A stretch of DNA of 64,000 bases from Planctomycetaceae bacterium. GTDB lineage: Bacteria > Planctomycetota > Planctomycetia > Planctomycetales > Planctomycetaceae. The stretch is from contig JAWKUA010000007.1 in assembly GCA_041398785.1 (NCBI GenBank), positions 186,001 to 250,000 on the forward strand, in the 5' to 3' direction. A program made the translations under genes and the position numbers. Position 1 is the stretch's first letter; every line of letters starts with the position of its first letter. Under the pieces are notes generated by a model. That model saw nothing but the letters and a program-made list of their open reading frames with translations. It did not search any database and had not been told where the DNA came from. Positions 27,159 to 35,549 of the stretch are shown here, in pieces.

Positions 27159-27701
27159 ATGAGCGACGAAACGCCAGTGGCAACGGAGTCCACCGGGGCG
27201 AATGAGGCAGTCACTGACCGGCGCGGCTTTCTGGACCAGGCGGCAGCCGCCACGATGGCCGGAGGATTGGTCGCCGGTTACGGGATGCTGGGCGCACATG
27301 CGATTCGGTTTCTGTACCCCACCACCGTCGGTGCGGGAATGTGGCAGTATGTCTGTCGCATTGCCGACCTCGCGATCGGGCAGTCGCTGTCTTTTGAACT
27401 GCCCGGCGGAGCGAAGGTGGTCGTGGCCCGCCAGACCGAAGGTGACGAAGCCGAGGCATTCATCGCGCTGTCCAGCGTGTGTCCGCATCTGGGATGCAAG
27501 GTGCACTGGGAAGCCGTCAACAATCGGTTCTTCTGTCCCTGCCACAATGGTGCCTTCGACGCGGCGGGCGTGGCCACCGAAGGTCCTCCGGCAACCGCCG
27601 GTCAGTCGCTGACCCGTTACCCCCTGTCGGTGGAAAATGGGCTGCTGATGATTGAAGTGCCCACGGAAGCCATTCAGGTTACGGGTGAGGAGACCGCATG
27701 A
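27159..27701 (+). CDS. Rieske 2Fe-2S protein
   Basis: 180 residues. A twin-arginine signal-anchor (RRGFLDQAAAATMAGG) precedes a helix. The cluster-binding boxes are CPHLGC (Cys108, His110) and CPCHNGAF (Cys126, His129), with the disulfide cysteines Cys113 and Cys128. It takes electrons from quinol at the Qo site of cytochrome b and passes them to a c-type cytochrome. Its stop overlaps the cytochrome b start (ATGA). Confidence 0.92.
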   Translation: MSDETPVATESTGANEAVTDRRGFLDQAAAATMAGGLVAGYGMLGAHAIRFLYPTTVGAGMWQYVCRIADLAIGQSLSFELPGGAKVVVARQTEGDEAEAFIALSSVCPHLGCKVHWEAVNNRFFCPCHNGAFDAAGVATEGPPATAGQSLTRYPLSVENGLLMIEVPTEAIQVTGEETA

Positions 27702-28747
27702 GCACCGTGAAGCAATGGCTGGCAGAACGTGTGCCGATCACCGGCGACCAATTGCGGGAACTGACCAACGAACCCGTTCCGAATCACCTGAAGCGCTGGT
27801 GGTTCTGCCTGGGCGGAACTCCGGCGTACCTGTTTGTCGTGCAGGTTGCCACGGGAATTCTGCTGGCGTTCTATTATCAGCCGGCGGCCTCAACCGCGTA
27901 CGAATCGGTCCGCTACATCACCAATGAAGCATCGTTCGGCTGGTATCTTCGCAGCCTTCACAAGTGGGGCGCGACTCTGATGATCGCAGCCGTGATTCTG
28001 CATCAGATGCGAGTCTACTTCACGTCGGCCTACCGCCGGCCTCGCGAACTGAACTGGGTCATCGGCATGTGCCTGCTGATGTGTACTCTGCTGACGGGGT
28101 TCACGGGATACAGCCTGGTGTTTGAACAGCTCAGCTACTGGGGAGCCACCGTCGCGGCCAATATCAGCGACGCCGTTCCCGTCGTGGGACGGTTTGCAAA
28201 GGAGATGCTGCTGGCCGGTGATTCCTACAACCCCCGCACGCTTTCGCGGTTCTACATTCTTCACGCCGCGGTGCTGCCGACGACCATCATCCTGCTGGTG
28301 GGCGTTCATATTGCCTTCATTCGGCTGCACGGCGTCACGGAACTGAAGTTCGAAGATGAACCGAAGGACAAGCCCGCTCACTTCAATTTCTTTCCGGACC
28401 ATCTGCTTTCAGAAATCACGATCGGGCTGGTGCTGATGATCCTGCTCAGTGCTCTGGCCACGATCTTCCCCGCGACGATGGGACCGAAGGCGGATCCGCA
28501 GACGACGCCCGAATTGATCAAGCCGGAGTGGTTTTTTTATGTGTCGTTCCGCTGGCTGAAGCTGTTCTCACTGACTTTTGCCGTGCTGAGCACCGGATTT
28601 ATCGTCGCGGCCATGTTTCTTTGGCCGTGGATTGATCGAGCACTGAGACGACTGACCGGCATTGAGGACATCAGCGTTTACGTCGGCATCGTGGCCACGT
28701 TTCTGCTGATCGGGTTGACCGTCTGGGAAGCATCCGTAGCGCATTAG
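27698..28747 (+). CDS. Cytochrome b of a b6-type Rieske/cytochrome b complex
   Basis: 349 residues, about 7 membrane helices, with b6-like N-terminal and subunit IV-like C-terminal parts in one chain. Haem b ligands: His88 and His102 (13 residues between), His189 and His204 (14 between, the b6 spacing). FCLGG (Cys37) sits where cytochrome b6 has the Cys that holds the extra haem c-i. The Qo-site box is PEWFF (PEWY in most). It oxidises quinol and feeds the Rieske protein and the cytochromes encoded next. Confidence 0.88.
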   Translation: MSTVKQWLAERVPITGDQLRELTNEPVPNHLKRWWFCLGGTPAYLFVVQVATGILLAFYYQPAASTAYESVRYITNEASFGWYLRSLHKWGATLMIAAVILHQMRVYFTSAYRRPRELNWVIGMCLLMCTLLTGFTGYSLVFEQLSYWGATVAANISDAVPVVGRFAKEMLLAGDSYNPRTLSRFYILHAAVLPTTIILLVGVHIAFIRLHGVTELKFEDEPKDKPAHFNFFPDHLLSEITIGLVLMILLSALATIFPATMGPKADPQTTPELIKPEWFFYVSFRWLKLFSLTFAVLSTGFIVAAMFLWPWIDRALRRLTGIEDISVYVGIVATFLLIGLTVWEASVAH

Positions 28748-28846
28748 ACCGTTTTCGGCGGCCACAGGTCCGTGGTCCGGTCCCCGGAATCCGGTTCAGG
28801 AAATCCGGCCGGGACAAACTCCAATAACAACAGCAAGAAGCGTGTC

Positions 28847-30628
28847 ATGACCGTCAGAACAAAACAGTTCATCATTGGATTTCTGGGACTCGCATTCCTG
28901 GCATCACTGATTTTTGTGCAGGCGATGGAAGTCCTGCGCCGGCGGGAAGAATCCGGCAGCATCGCGCGGCACATTGCCGTGCCGGCAAACTCCAAATCCT
29001 GTGTGGACTGCCATGCCAAATCCTCTCCGGGCATCATTGACCACTGGCGCGGCAGCACGCATGCGATCAAGGGCGTGGGCTGCGTGGAATGCCACCAGGC
29101 CGCTCACGGCGACATCGATGCGTTCGATCACTATGGGGCAACCATTGCCACAATCGTGACGCCAAAGGACTGCGGTCGCTGTCACAAGACGGAAACGGAA
29201 GAGTTTCTGGCAAGCCATCACGCCAAGGCGGGAAACATCCTTGCGTCGCTGGACAACTTTCTGGCGGAAACCGTGGAGGGCGCTCGGGAACCGTTTAATC
29301 CGCATTCGCCGACTCCCGGCATGAACGTCGATATGGTCAACGGTATGGCCAGTGTCAACGTCGGCTGCAAGCAGTGCCACGGCAGCAAAGTGGCTCTGGA
29401 AGCCACCGACGGCGGACTAATCACTGTGGATGACCTGCAGCCGGACAAGGACGGCGTTCCCACAAACATCGAAGCACTCGCGCGAGTTCGGAAGGATGAC
29501 AACGGCCGCCCCGTGCTGAGTGAAAGCAGTTGGCCAAACACGGGCATCGGCCGTCTGAATCTGGACGGGTCCCGCGGTTCCTGTTCCGCCTGCCATTCGC
29601 GGCACGACTTTTCTCCGCGACGGGCACGGCAGCCGGAAAACTGCGGTAAGTGCCATCTCGGCCCCGACCATCCTCAAAAGGAAATCTATGAGGAATCCAA
29701 GCACGGCGTCGCCTTCCGCGACCTGAAGGATCACATGAACCTGGACGCTCACAACTGGGTGCTGGGCGAAGACTATACGCAGGCTCCGACGTGTGCCACG
29801 TGTCATATGTCCGGCCATTCCCGCAACGGAGGCGTCGTGACTCACGATCCGGGACAGCGGATTTCGTGGACAAACCGTCCTCCCGTCAGTCTGACCATGG
29901 ACACAGACATCGACGGCAACGTGATCAAGGAAGCCGATCCGGTCGAACGACAGAAGCTGATCGTCAGCTCGTGGCAGGACAAGCGTCAGAAAATGAAAGA
30001 CGTCTGCCTGCACTGCCACACGCCAAACTATGTCAACGCCTTCTATCAGCAGTACGATGATTTTGTGGTCAACTACAACGAGAAGTTCGCTAAGCCCGGC
30101 ACGAAGCTGATGGCCGTGCTGCGGGAACAGGAACTGATCACAAAACAGGACTTCGACGAAGAAATTGAATGGACGTGGTTCTATCTGTGGCACCACGAAG
30201 GGCGTCGTGCTCGCCACGGAGCGTCGATGATGGCTCCCGACTATGCTCACTGGCACGGCATGTACGAAGTCGCCGAACGGTTCTATATGGAAATGATCCC
30301 GCAGGCTCAGGAAATTGCGGAACATGCCCGGGCCGAAGGTAAGACCGCGCAGGCCGATGCTGTCACCGCCGTGATTGATGAACTGCTGGCTCGGCCGGAA
30401 CACGCGTGGTTCCTGAAAACAAAGGCAACGGCATCACCGGCGCCGGCTCCGGTCGCTGACGGCAGCGTTCAGGACGCGGGCGATTCCGCGCCCACTGCAA
30501 ACGCAGCGGACTCAGCCAGCGCAGCCAGTTCACCCGACGCTGCGGCCGCCACTGATTCCGCCGACGCAGCCGCGGCGGATCCGCCACAGGAAGACGCGGC
30601 GGCAACGCAGTCGCCGGAGACTCAGTAG
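28847..30628 (+). CDS. Membrane-anchored octahaem cytochrome c, hydroxylamine oxidoreductase-type fold
   Basis: 593 residues from ATG 28847. An N-terminal helix (FIIGFLGLAFLASLIFVQAM) anchors it. Eight CxxCH sites are at residues 52, 79, 109, 174, 246, 266, 316 and 387. The stretch CSACHSRHDFSPRRARQPEN leads to CGKCHLGPDHPQKEIYEESK and a later WHGMYE, the arrangement of the HAO/octahaem family. A Pro/Ala-rich tail (about 75 residues) ends the protein. Whether it has the HAO Tyr cross-link cannot be read. Its position between cytochrome b and napA suggests an electron conduit; a role in nitrogen-oxide chemistry is also possible. Confidence 0.85.
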   Translation: MTVRTKQFIIGFLGLAFLASLIFVQAMEVLRRREESGSIARHIAVPANSKSCVDCHAKSSPGIIDHWRGSTHAIKGVGCVECHQAAHGDIDAFDHYGATIATIVTPKDCGRCHKTETEEFLASHHAKAGNILASLDNFLAETVEGAREPFNPHSPTPGMNVDMVNGMASVNVGCKQCHGSKVALEATDGGLITVDDLQPDKDGVPTNIEALARVRKDDNGRPVLSESSWPNTGIGRLNLDGSRGSCSACHSRHDFSPRRARQPENCGKCHLGPDHPQKEIYEESKHGVAFRDLKDHMNLDAHNWVLGEDYTQAPTCATCHMSGHSRNGGVVTHDPGQRISWTNRPPVSLTMDTDIDGNVIKEADPVERQKLIVSSWQDKRQKMKDVCLHCHTPNYVNAFYQQYDDFVVNYNEKFAKPGTKLMAVLREQELITKQDFDEEIEWTWFYLWHHEGRRARHGASMMAPDYAHWHGMYEVAERFYMEMIPQAQEIAEHARAEGKTAQADAVTAVIDELLARPEHAWFLKTKATASPAPAPVADGSVQDAGDSAPTANAADSASAASSPDAAAATDSADAAAADPPQEDAAATQSPETQ

Positions 30629-30701
30629 CAAGCCGGTCCTCAGGCGACTTCGCGAAGACCACGCGGACGGCGCCGGACCACGGACATTCAGGAGAATTCT
30701 G

Positions 30702-33038
30702 ATGCAACGTCGAGACTTCCTTGCCGCGACAACAACGGGCGCGGCGGCTTTGGTCGGATGTGGCCGCGAAACGGCCTTCGCCGGCGGTGAAGGTCAGGAC
30801 TCGCTGCTGAACGTGATCTGGGACAAGGCTCCCTGCCGCTATTGCGGAACCGGCTGCGGCGTGGAAGTCGCTGTCCGGGAAAACCGCATTGTGGCCGTGC
30901 GCGGCGACGAAAACAGCCCCGTCAACAACGGTCTGCTGTGTGCCAAGGGCTACAACCTGCCGCAGATGCTGTATGGCGAAGACCGCCTGCTGCATCCCCA
31001 GCGCCGCGATAAGAACGGTACACTGACTCAGATCAGCTGGGATGAAGCTCTGGACCTGATCGCGTCAAAGTACCAGGAAGCGCTGCAGGATTCCGGTCCG
31101 GAATCCGTGGCCATTTACGGTTCCGGACAATGGACCATCTTCGACGGCTACGCGGCCAACAAATGGATCAAGGGCGGCATGCGCAGCAACAACATTGATC
31201 CCAATGCGCGGCTGTGCATGGCCAGCGCCGTCATGGGTTTCATGACGCAGTTCCAGAGTGACGAACCGATGGGCTGCTACGACGATTTTGACATCGCCGA
31301 CGATTTCATCATGTGGGGCAACAACATGGCGGAAACGCATCCCGTGTTGTTCAGCCGCATTCTGGAAAACAAGCGCCGCAATCCGAGTGTCCGCATCATT
31401 GATATGGGAACACGATGGACTCCCACCAGCGACTTCGCGGACACGTTCATTCAGTTCCGACCCGGCACGGACCTCGCTCTCGCGAACGGCATCCTGCACC
31501 TGCTGCTGAAGGAGGACCGGATTGACCACGCTTTCATCCGCGAAAACGTCGTCTTTCGGCGCGGAATCGAAGACGCGGAGCAGATCGGCTACGGCTGCTA
31601 CGGCGATCAGGCGAACGCGTATACATTCAAAGACGAAGCAAAGGAAAGCAGCCTTGATGAACTTCGCGAATTCGTCGCGGAATATACTCCCGAACATGTT
31701 AGTGAAATCACAGGTGTGTCTCCCGGACAGATTCGTTCTCTGGCAGCCGTCTACGGAAACCCGAATCGCGGCACGGTCAGCCTGTGGTGCATGGGCGTCA
31801 ATCAGCATGTGCGCGGGACGTGGATGAACAACCTGATCAACGACCTGCATCTGATCACGGGCAAGATCAGTCGGCCAGGCAGCAATCCGCTGAGTCTGAC
31901 CGGCCAGCCATCGGCCTGCGGAACGGCTCGCGAAGTCGGCACATTGTCAAACCGGCTGCCTTCAGACATGGTGGTCAACAATCCCGAACATCGCCGCATC
32001 ACGGAGGAACTCTGGGGACTGGAAGCCGGCACGATCAACGAAAAGCCGGGACTGCACACCGTCGACATGTTTCGAGCCCTGCAGCGCGGCGACGTGAAAG
32101 TCATGTGGATTCAGACAACGAATCCCTGGGTCACACTGCCCAATCTGCATCGCTTCGAACGCAAACCGGGCGATGGAAGGTTCATCATCGTCAGCGATAT
32201 CTATCCCACACCGACAACAGAAGTCGCCGACCTGATATTGCCGTCGGCCGGCTGGGTCGAGCGTGAGGGGATGTTTGGCAATACTGAACGCCGCACGCAG
32301 CACTGGCGAAAAATGGTCGATCCGCCCGGCGAAGCCAAAGAAGACGCGTGGCAGTATATGCAGGTCGCCAAACGGATGGATATGGGGCATTTGTTTCCCT
32401 ATGCCGACGACGACGACTGGCATGAAAAGATGTACGAGGAATATCGTCGGTTTACGCTGGGAACAGGCAAGGACCTGGCGGACTACGATCAGCTTCTGAA
32501 GACTCGCGGTCAGCGCTGGCCCGTTGTGGACGGCCGGGAGACTCTGTACCGCTACGCCGCCGGACATGACCCGTATGTCAAAAAAGCCAGGGGAGTCCAC
32601 TTCTACAAAGCCAAAGGATTCGGCGAAAAGGCGGCCGTCTGGCTGCGTCCCTATCAGCCGCCGGCGGAAGTGCCGGACGACGAATATCCGTTCTGGCTGT
32701 GTACCGGCCGCGTTCTGGAACACTGGCACACCGGTTCCATGACGCGGCGAGTCAAATCGCTGCACCAGGCGATTCCTCAGGCCTATGTGGAACTCAACCG
32801 AGCGGACGCGCTGGTGATGGGAATTCAAAACGGCGACACGGTTAGCGTGAAAAGCCGCCGCGGGCAGGTACAGATGAAGGCACTGGTCGACGGACGAGGC
32901 AAGCCGCCGCGCGGCAGCGTTTTTGTGCCGTTCTTTGACGAATCGCGGCTGGTCAACCAACTGACCCTGGACGCAATGGACAACATCAGCAAGGAACCGG
33001 ACTTCAAAAAGTGTGCCGTGCGGATTGAAAGGGTGTGA
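30702..33038 (+). CDS. napA: Periplasmic nitrate reductase catalytic subunit
   Basis: 778 residues with a twin-arginine signal (RRDFLAATTTGAAALVGC). The 4Fe-4S site is Cys45, Cys48, Cys52, Cys80 with Lys82 after it (CAKG). Cys172 in ARLCMASAVMGF is the molybdenum ligand, and DEPMGCYDDF matches NapA. The C-terminal domain has GRVLEHWHTGSMTRR, typical of molybdopterin binding. It reduces nitrate to nitrite using electrons from NapB. It is about 50 residues shorter than E. coli NapA. No napD, napF, napG or napH is in the window. Confidence 0.92.
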   Translation: MQRRDFLAATTTGAAALVGCGRETAFAGGEGQDSLLNVIWDKAPCRYCGTGCGVEVAVRENRIVAVRGDENSPVNNGLLCAKGYNLPQMLYGEDRLLHPQRRDKNGTLTQISWDEALDLIASKYQEALQDSGPESVAIYGSGQWTIFDGYAANKWIKGGMRSNNIDPNARLCMASAVMGFMTQFQSDEPMGCYDDFDIADDFIMWGNNMAETHPVLFSRILENKRRNPSVRIIDMGTRWTPTSDFADTFIQFRPGTDLALANGILHLLLKEDRIDHAFIRENVVFRRGIEDAEQIGYGCYGDQANAYTFKDEAKESSLDELREFVAEYTPEHVSEITGVSPGQIRSLAAVYGNPNRGTVSLWCMGVNQHVRGTWMNNLINDLHLITGKISRPGSNPLSLTGQPSACGTAREVGTLSNRLPSDMVVNNPEHRRITEELWGLEAGTINEKPGLHTVDMFRALQRGDVKVMWIQTTNPWVTLPNLHRFERKPGDGRFIIVSDIYPTPTTEVADLILPSAGWVEREGMFGNTERRTQHWRKMVDPPGEAKEDAWQYMQVAKRMDMGHLFPYADDDDWHEKMYEEYRRFTLGTGKDLADYDQLLKTRGQRWPVVDGRETLYRYAAGHDPYVKKARGVHFYKAKGFGEKAAVWLRPYQPPAEVPDDEYPFWLCTGRVLEHWHTGSMTRRVKSLHQAIPQAYVELNRADALVMGIQNGDTVSVKSRRGQVQMKALVDGRGKPPRGSVFVPFFDESRLVNQLTLDAMDNISKEPDFKKCAVRIERV

Positions 33039-33039
33039 C

Positions 33040-33576
33040 ATGAGCCGCGCACTGAGCGCCACAGGAATGGTGGTGATCGTCCTGCTGCTGTCCGGCTGCG
33101 GTGACGATTCCGGAACGGCCGCGATCCCCAAACTGACGGCCACCGAAGTTCGTTCCGATCGCCGGGCCTACGACGGCGCTCCGCCCGTGATTCCCCACGA
33201 ACCGCTGGGAGCCAAATGTTCCACATGCCACACTACCGTCGGCATGGCTGTTCCCAATCTGGGATTCGCGCCCGCCAATCCGCATACGCTGACGTCAGTT
33301 GCCGGCCGAACGCAGAACTGTCGCCAGTGCCACGTGTTTAAGACCTCCGACGGGGAATTCGATTCGAATACCTTCGTCGGAATTCAGCAGCGCGTGGAAA
33401 AAGGCGAACGAGCCTATCCGGGTGCTCCTCCTGTGATTCCGCATTCCGAACTGATGCGGGAGAATTGTGCCGCGTGCCATTCCGGTCCGTCCGCTCGTCC
33501 GGAAATCAAATGCAGTCACACCGAACGCGTGAACTGCCGCCAATGCCACCTCTTCCGCGCGATCGGCGACACGTAG
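33040..33576 (+). CDS. napB: Tetrahaem NapB-like cytochrome c lipoprotein made of two NapB modules
   Basis: 178 residues starting one base after the napA stop (TGA C ATG). A lipoprotein signal ends LLLSGC (Cys20). Four haem sites: CSTCH (60-64), CRQCH (94-98), CAACH (143-147), CRQCH (166-170). Each half repeats the NapB core: APPVIPH, haem, a second His (PH82 or SH160), then CRQCHxF. Normal NapB has one such module with two haems and no lipid anchor. It should pass electrons to NapA. Confidence 0.85.
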   Translation: MSRALSATGMVVIVLLLSGCGDDSGTAAIPKLTATEVRSDRRAYDGAPPVIPHEPLGAKCSTCHTTVGMAVPNLGFAPANPHTLTSVAGRTQNCRQCHVFKTSDGEFDSNTFVGIQQRVEKGERAYPGAPPVIPHSELMRENCAACHSGPSARPEIKCSHTERVNCRQCHLFRAIGDT

Positions 33577-33639
33577 GCAGGTGTCTATTGCAGCGTGAAA
33601 TATGGAGTGGCGTGAAATGGGCGGGGTGTGTAGGCAGCA
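33577..33639. other. End of the respiratory cluster
   Basis: A 63-base gap after napB. No terminator hairpin is visible. The accessory island with broken mobile genes begins directly after it. Confidence 0.4.
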
Positions 33640-34315
33640 GTGACGGAAGAATCCGTGCCACAACAAAGTGATCCCGAACCAGGACGCGCCGGCGGCAGGA
33701 TTCCGGAGGAACCGGCTTCGCTGAAGGACGAAATTGCCCGGCTGCGGGAAGAACTCGCGGCATCGACGATTGAGAATCCCAGGCTGCGGACGGAAGTCGA
33801 AACGCTGCGACGATGGATAGCCGAATTCGAAGGCAGCGCAGGCAGGTATCCCGGCAACGCAGCTTGAACAGTCGTACTCTGCCGACGCGGAAGTCCTGCG
33901 TCGGACTGGCGGCAAGTCCGGCAGGTCGATGACTATCCGCACGTCGATGACGGGCCGTACGAAGCAGTCGAAACCGGCGGGCCGCAAGCTGACGGGTGAG
34001 AAGCTCGATAGCGCGCAGGCCGCGGAAGTGTGCCTTCCCGAAGGCTTCGCTCTTGCTGACTGTTGTCACGTCCGCGACCGTGTTGTCTGGCGGATCATCG
34101 ACGGCAAGGCGGTCCTCGTGGCTTATGAAATCGGGCACGGACCCGGCGGCCAGAAACCCGTCATCGACGGCGTGCTGCCGCGTTCGGAATTCGGCTTTTC
34201 CGAAGACGGTCGCCTGGGGAACGCCGGTCGTCGGGCTCTCATCGCTGCGCTGTTCGACGAACTTTCGGAAGCGTGCCTTGTTCGCTGCGACTTCACGTAC
34301 CAGGATTTCATCTGA
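33640..34315 (+). pseudogene. Degraded transposase remnant (IS66-like)
   Basis: Two adjacent frames together look like the front of an IS66-type transposase. The first (33640-33867, GTG start) is a coiled coil: LKDEIARLREEL then ENPRLRTEVETLRRW. The second (33929-34315) has CHVRDRVVWRIIDGKAVLV, then GHGPGGQ and IDGVLPRSEFGF, which I recall from planctomycete transposases; after this the sequence departs and ends soon. The DDE catalytic part is missing. The frame change and truncation suggest a dead copy. Assignment rests on memory of the family, not a search. Confidence 0.4.
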
Positions 34316-34721
34316 GCAGCGTGATCGAAGATGTCAGCCGATGGCTGCGAACGGGGAAAGCCGGTTCTCGGCATTGCTCGCCGGGTTCGGCGTGGATCCG
34401 CCAACAGACTCCCGCCTCGACAAACTCGTCCCGCTCCCGAGATCTTCCCAGCCGCCACGCTGAAACGTTCCGGTGCGCTGCAATGGACAGCTCGGAAACC
34501 TGATCGGGCGGCATGTTGTAGTACGCCGCCAGCTTGCGAACTTCACGCAGGTAACCCTGCTGAGTTCGTTCCGCCATCCCCCGCAACTGCAGATCCTGCA
34601 ACATCCGCTCGCGCAGTGTCGGCGGCCGGCTGCGTTCGCGGTTGCTGCCGCGGCGGCTGCGGTTGCGTTCGTCGTTGCTGCGTTCGTCGTTGTGAGCGGG
34701 TGTCTCGTGATCGTGCGACAT
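34308..34721 (-). pseudogene. Truncated tyrosine recombinase (N-terminal SAM-like domain only)
   Basis: From ATG 34721: after a His/Asn/Arg-rich leader, TLRERMLQDLQLRGMAERTQ continues into YLREVRKLAAYYNMPPDQVS. This is the phage-integrase N-terminal core-binding pattern. Around residue 95 the match stops and the rest is arginine-rich and unrelated, so the catalytic R-H-R-Y domain is absent. It is a scar of a lost recombinase gene beside an attC-like site. Confidence 0.6.
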
Positions 34722-34847
34722 GAGCGTGTCTCCCTGGTGAGTGAGCCGGGCCGGCCGAAATGACCAGCCACCAGAAAGCCATCGCACACAAATCCCTTCC
34801 GATCTCAAGTCACTCCTCGTACAATCCACCCGCCGCAAAGCGGCTCA

Positions 34848-34939
34848 CTTGAACAAGAAAATGCACCCGAGTTGCCGATCGGGCGTTTCCTGAAGTCGAA
34901 GTCACTTGGCGGCAACCTGGTGATTTTGGTCGTTGTCCG
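34848..34939. repeat. attC-like recombination site (integron cassette type)
   Basis: GAACAAGAAAATGCACC (34851-34867) and GTTGCCG (34871-34877) pair with CGGCAAC (34910-34916) and GGTGATTTTGGTCGTTGTC (34919-34937). The long hairpin has one unpaired G on the left arm (AATGCACC against AATCACC), as attC sites have extrahelical bases. The terminal loop includes GAAGTCGAAGTCACTTGG. The SMI1/KNR4 gene starts only about 14 bases later. Read by eye; a covariance-model search would be decisive. Confidence 0.6.
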
Positions 34940-34952
34940 GGAATGCATCCGA

Positions 34953-35456
34953 ATGCGTCAACTCGTTTTCACGTTGATTTCGTGTGTAGCTTGCCTGGGT
35001 TGTTCCGAGCCTCGTGCAGAAAACGAGCATCTGTCGGCACCACACGAGTCAGGAGTACCTTCAATGGATATTTCACAAATTGAACAGTCGCTTGGCTATG
35101 AGTTGCCAGCATCCTACCGGGACTTCTTGATACGGCTTGTGCCGCTCATAGAACAGATTCCTGATCCGTACGACGATGGCCACCTGCTGTACAGCGACCC
35201 GCACGATGTGATTCACGCGAACAAGAACACTCCGGCATCGCAATTGGAATTGCCGGACGATCCGAAGTTTATTGAAAAGATCATTCTTGTTGCTGACAAC
35301 GAAGGCGGCGATTGGTGGTTCATATTTCGCAATGGTCATCCACAAGGGATTTGGATGTATGATCATGAGACACAACAAACCACGCTGCAGTATTCCTCAT
35401 TTGAGGATTACTATGAGAAAGAAAAAGCGGGAGCAGAAGCTGAGAGCGAGTGGTGA
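34953..35456 (+). CDS. SMI1/KNR4 (SUKH) family lipoprotein
   Basis: 167 residues from ATG 34953 (a longer start at 34872 lies inside the attC-like site and is rejected). The lipoprotein signal ends ACLGC. The SUKH fold is seen in IEQSLGYELPASYRDFLIRL, a mid-domain DPHDVIHAN and ILVADNEGGDWWFIFRNGHP. SUKH proteins are often immunity partners of toxins or regulators. Base composition is lower in GC than neighbouring genes. The close attC-like flanks suggest a captured gene cassette. Confidence 0.8.
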   Translation: MRQLVFTLISCVACLGCSEPRAENEHLSAPHESGVPSMDISQIEQSLGYELPASYRDFLIRLVPLIEQIPDPYDDGHLLYSDPHDVIHANKNTPASQLELPDDPKFIEKIILVADNEGGDWWFIFRNGHPQGIWMYDHETQQTTLQYSSFEDYYEKEKAGAEAESEW

Positions 35457-35457
35457 C

Positions 35458-35535
35458 CGCATAACAATGCAATCCACGCCGACTTGGCGGCGGTGCCGAA
35501 TTCACTTTACAAAGTCACTCGGCGGGGTGGCACTG
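35458..35535. repeat. Second attC-like site, 3' side apparently damaged
   Basis: ATAACAATGCAATCCACGCC begins 4 bases after the SMI1/KNR4 stop (35461-35480). The inner part ends in AAAGTCACTCGGCGGGGTGG (35510-35529), which shares AAGTCACTyGGCGG with the first site. The outer right arm is replaced by a copy of repeat D (35536 on), so the fold is incomplete. Confidence 0.45.
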
Positions 35536-35549
35536 ACGAGAGGTTACAT

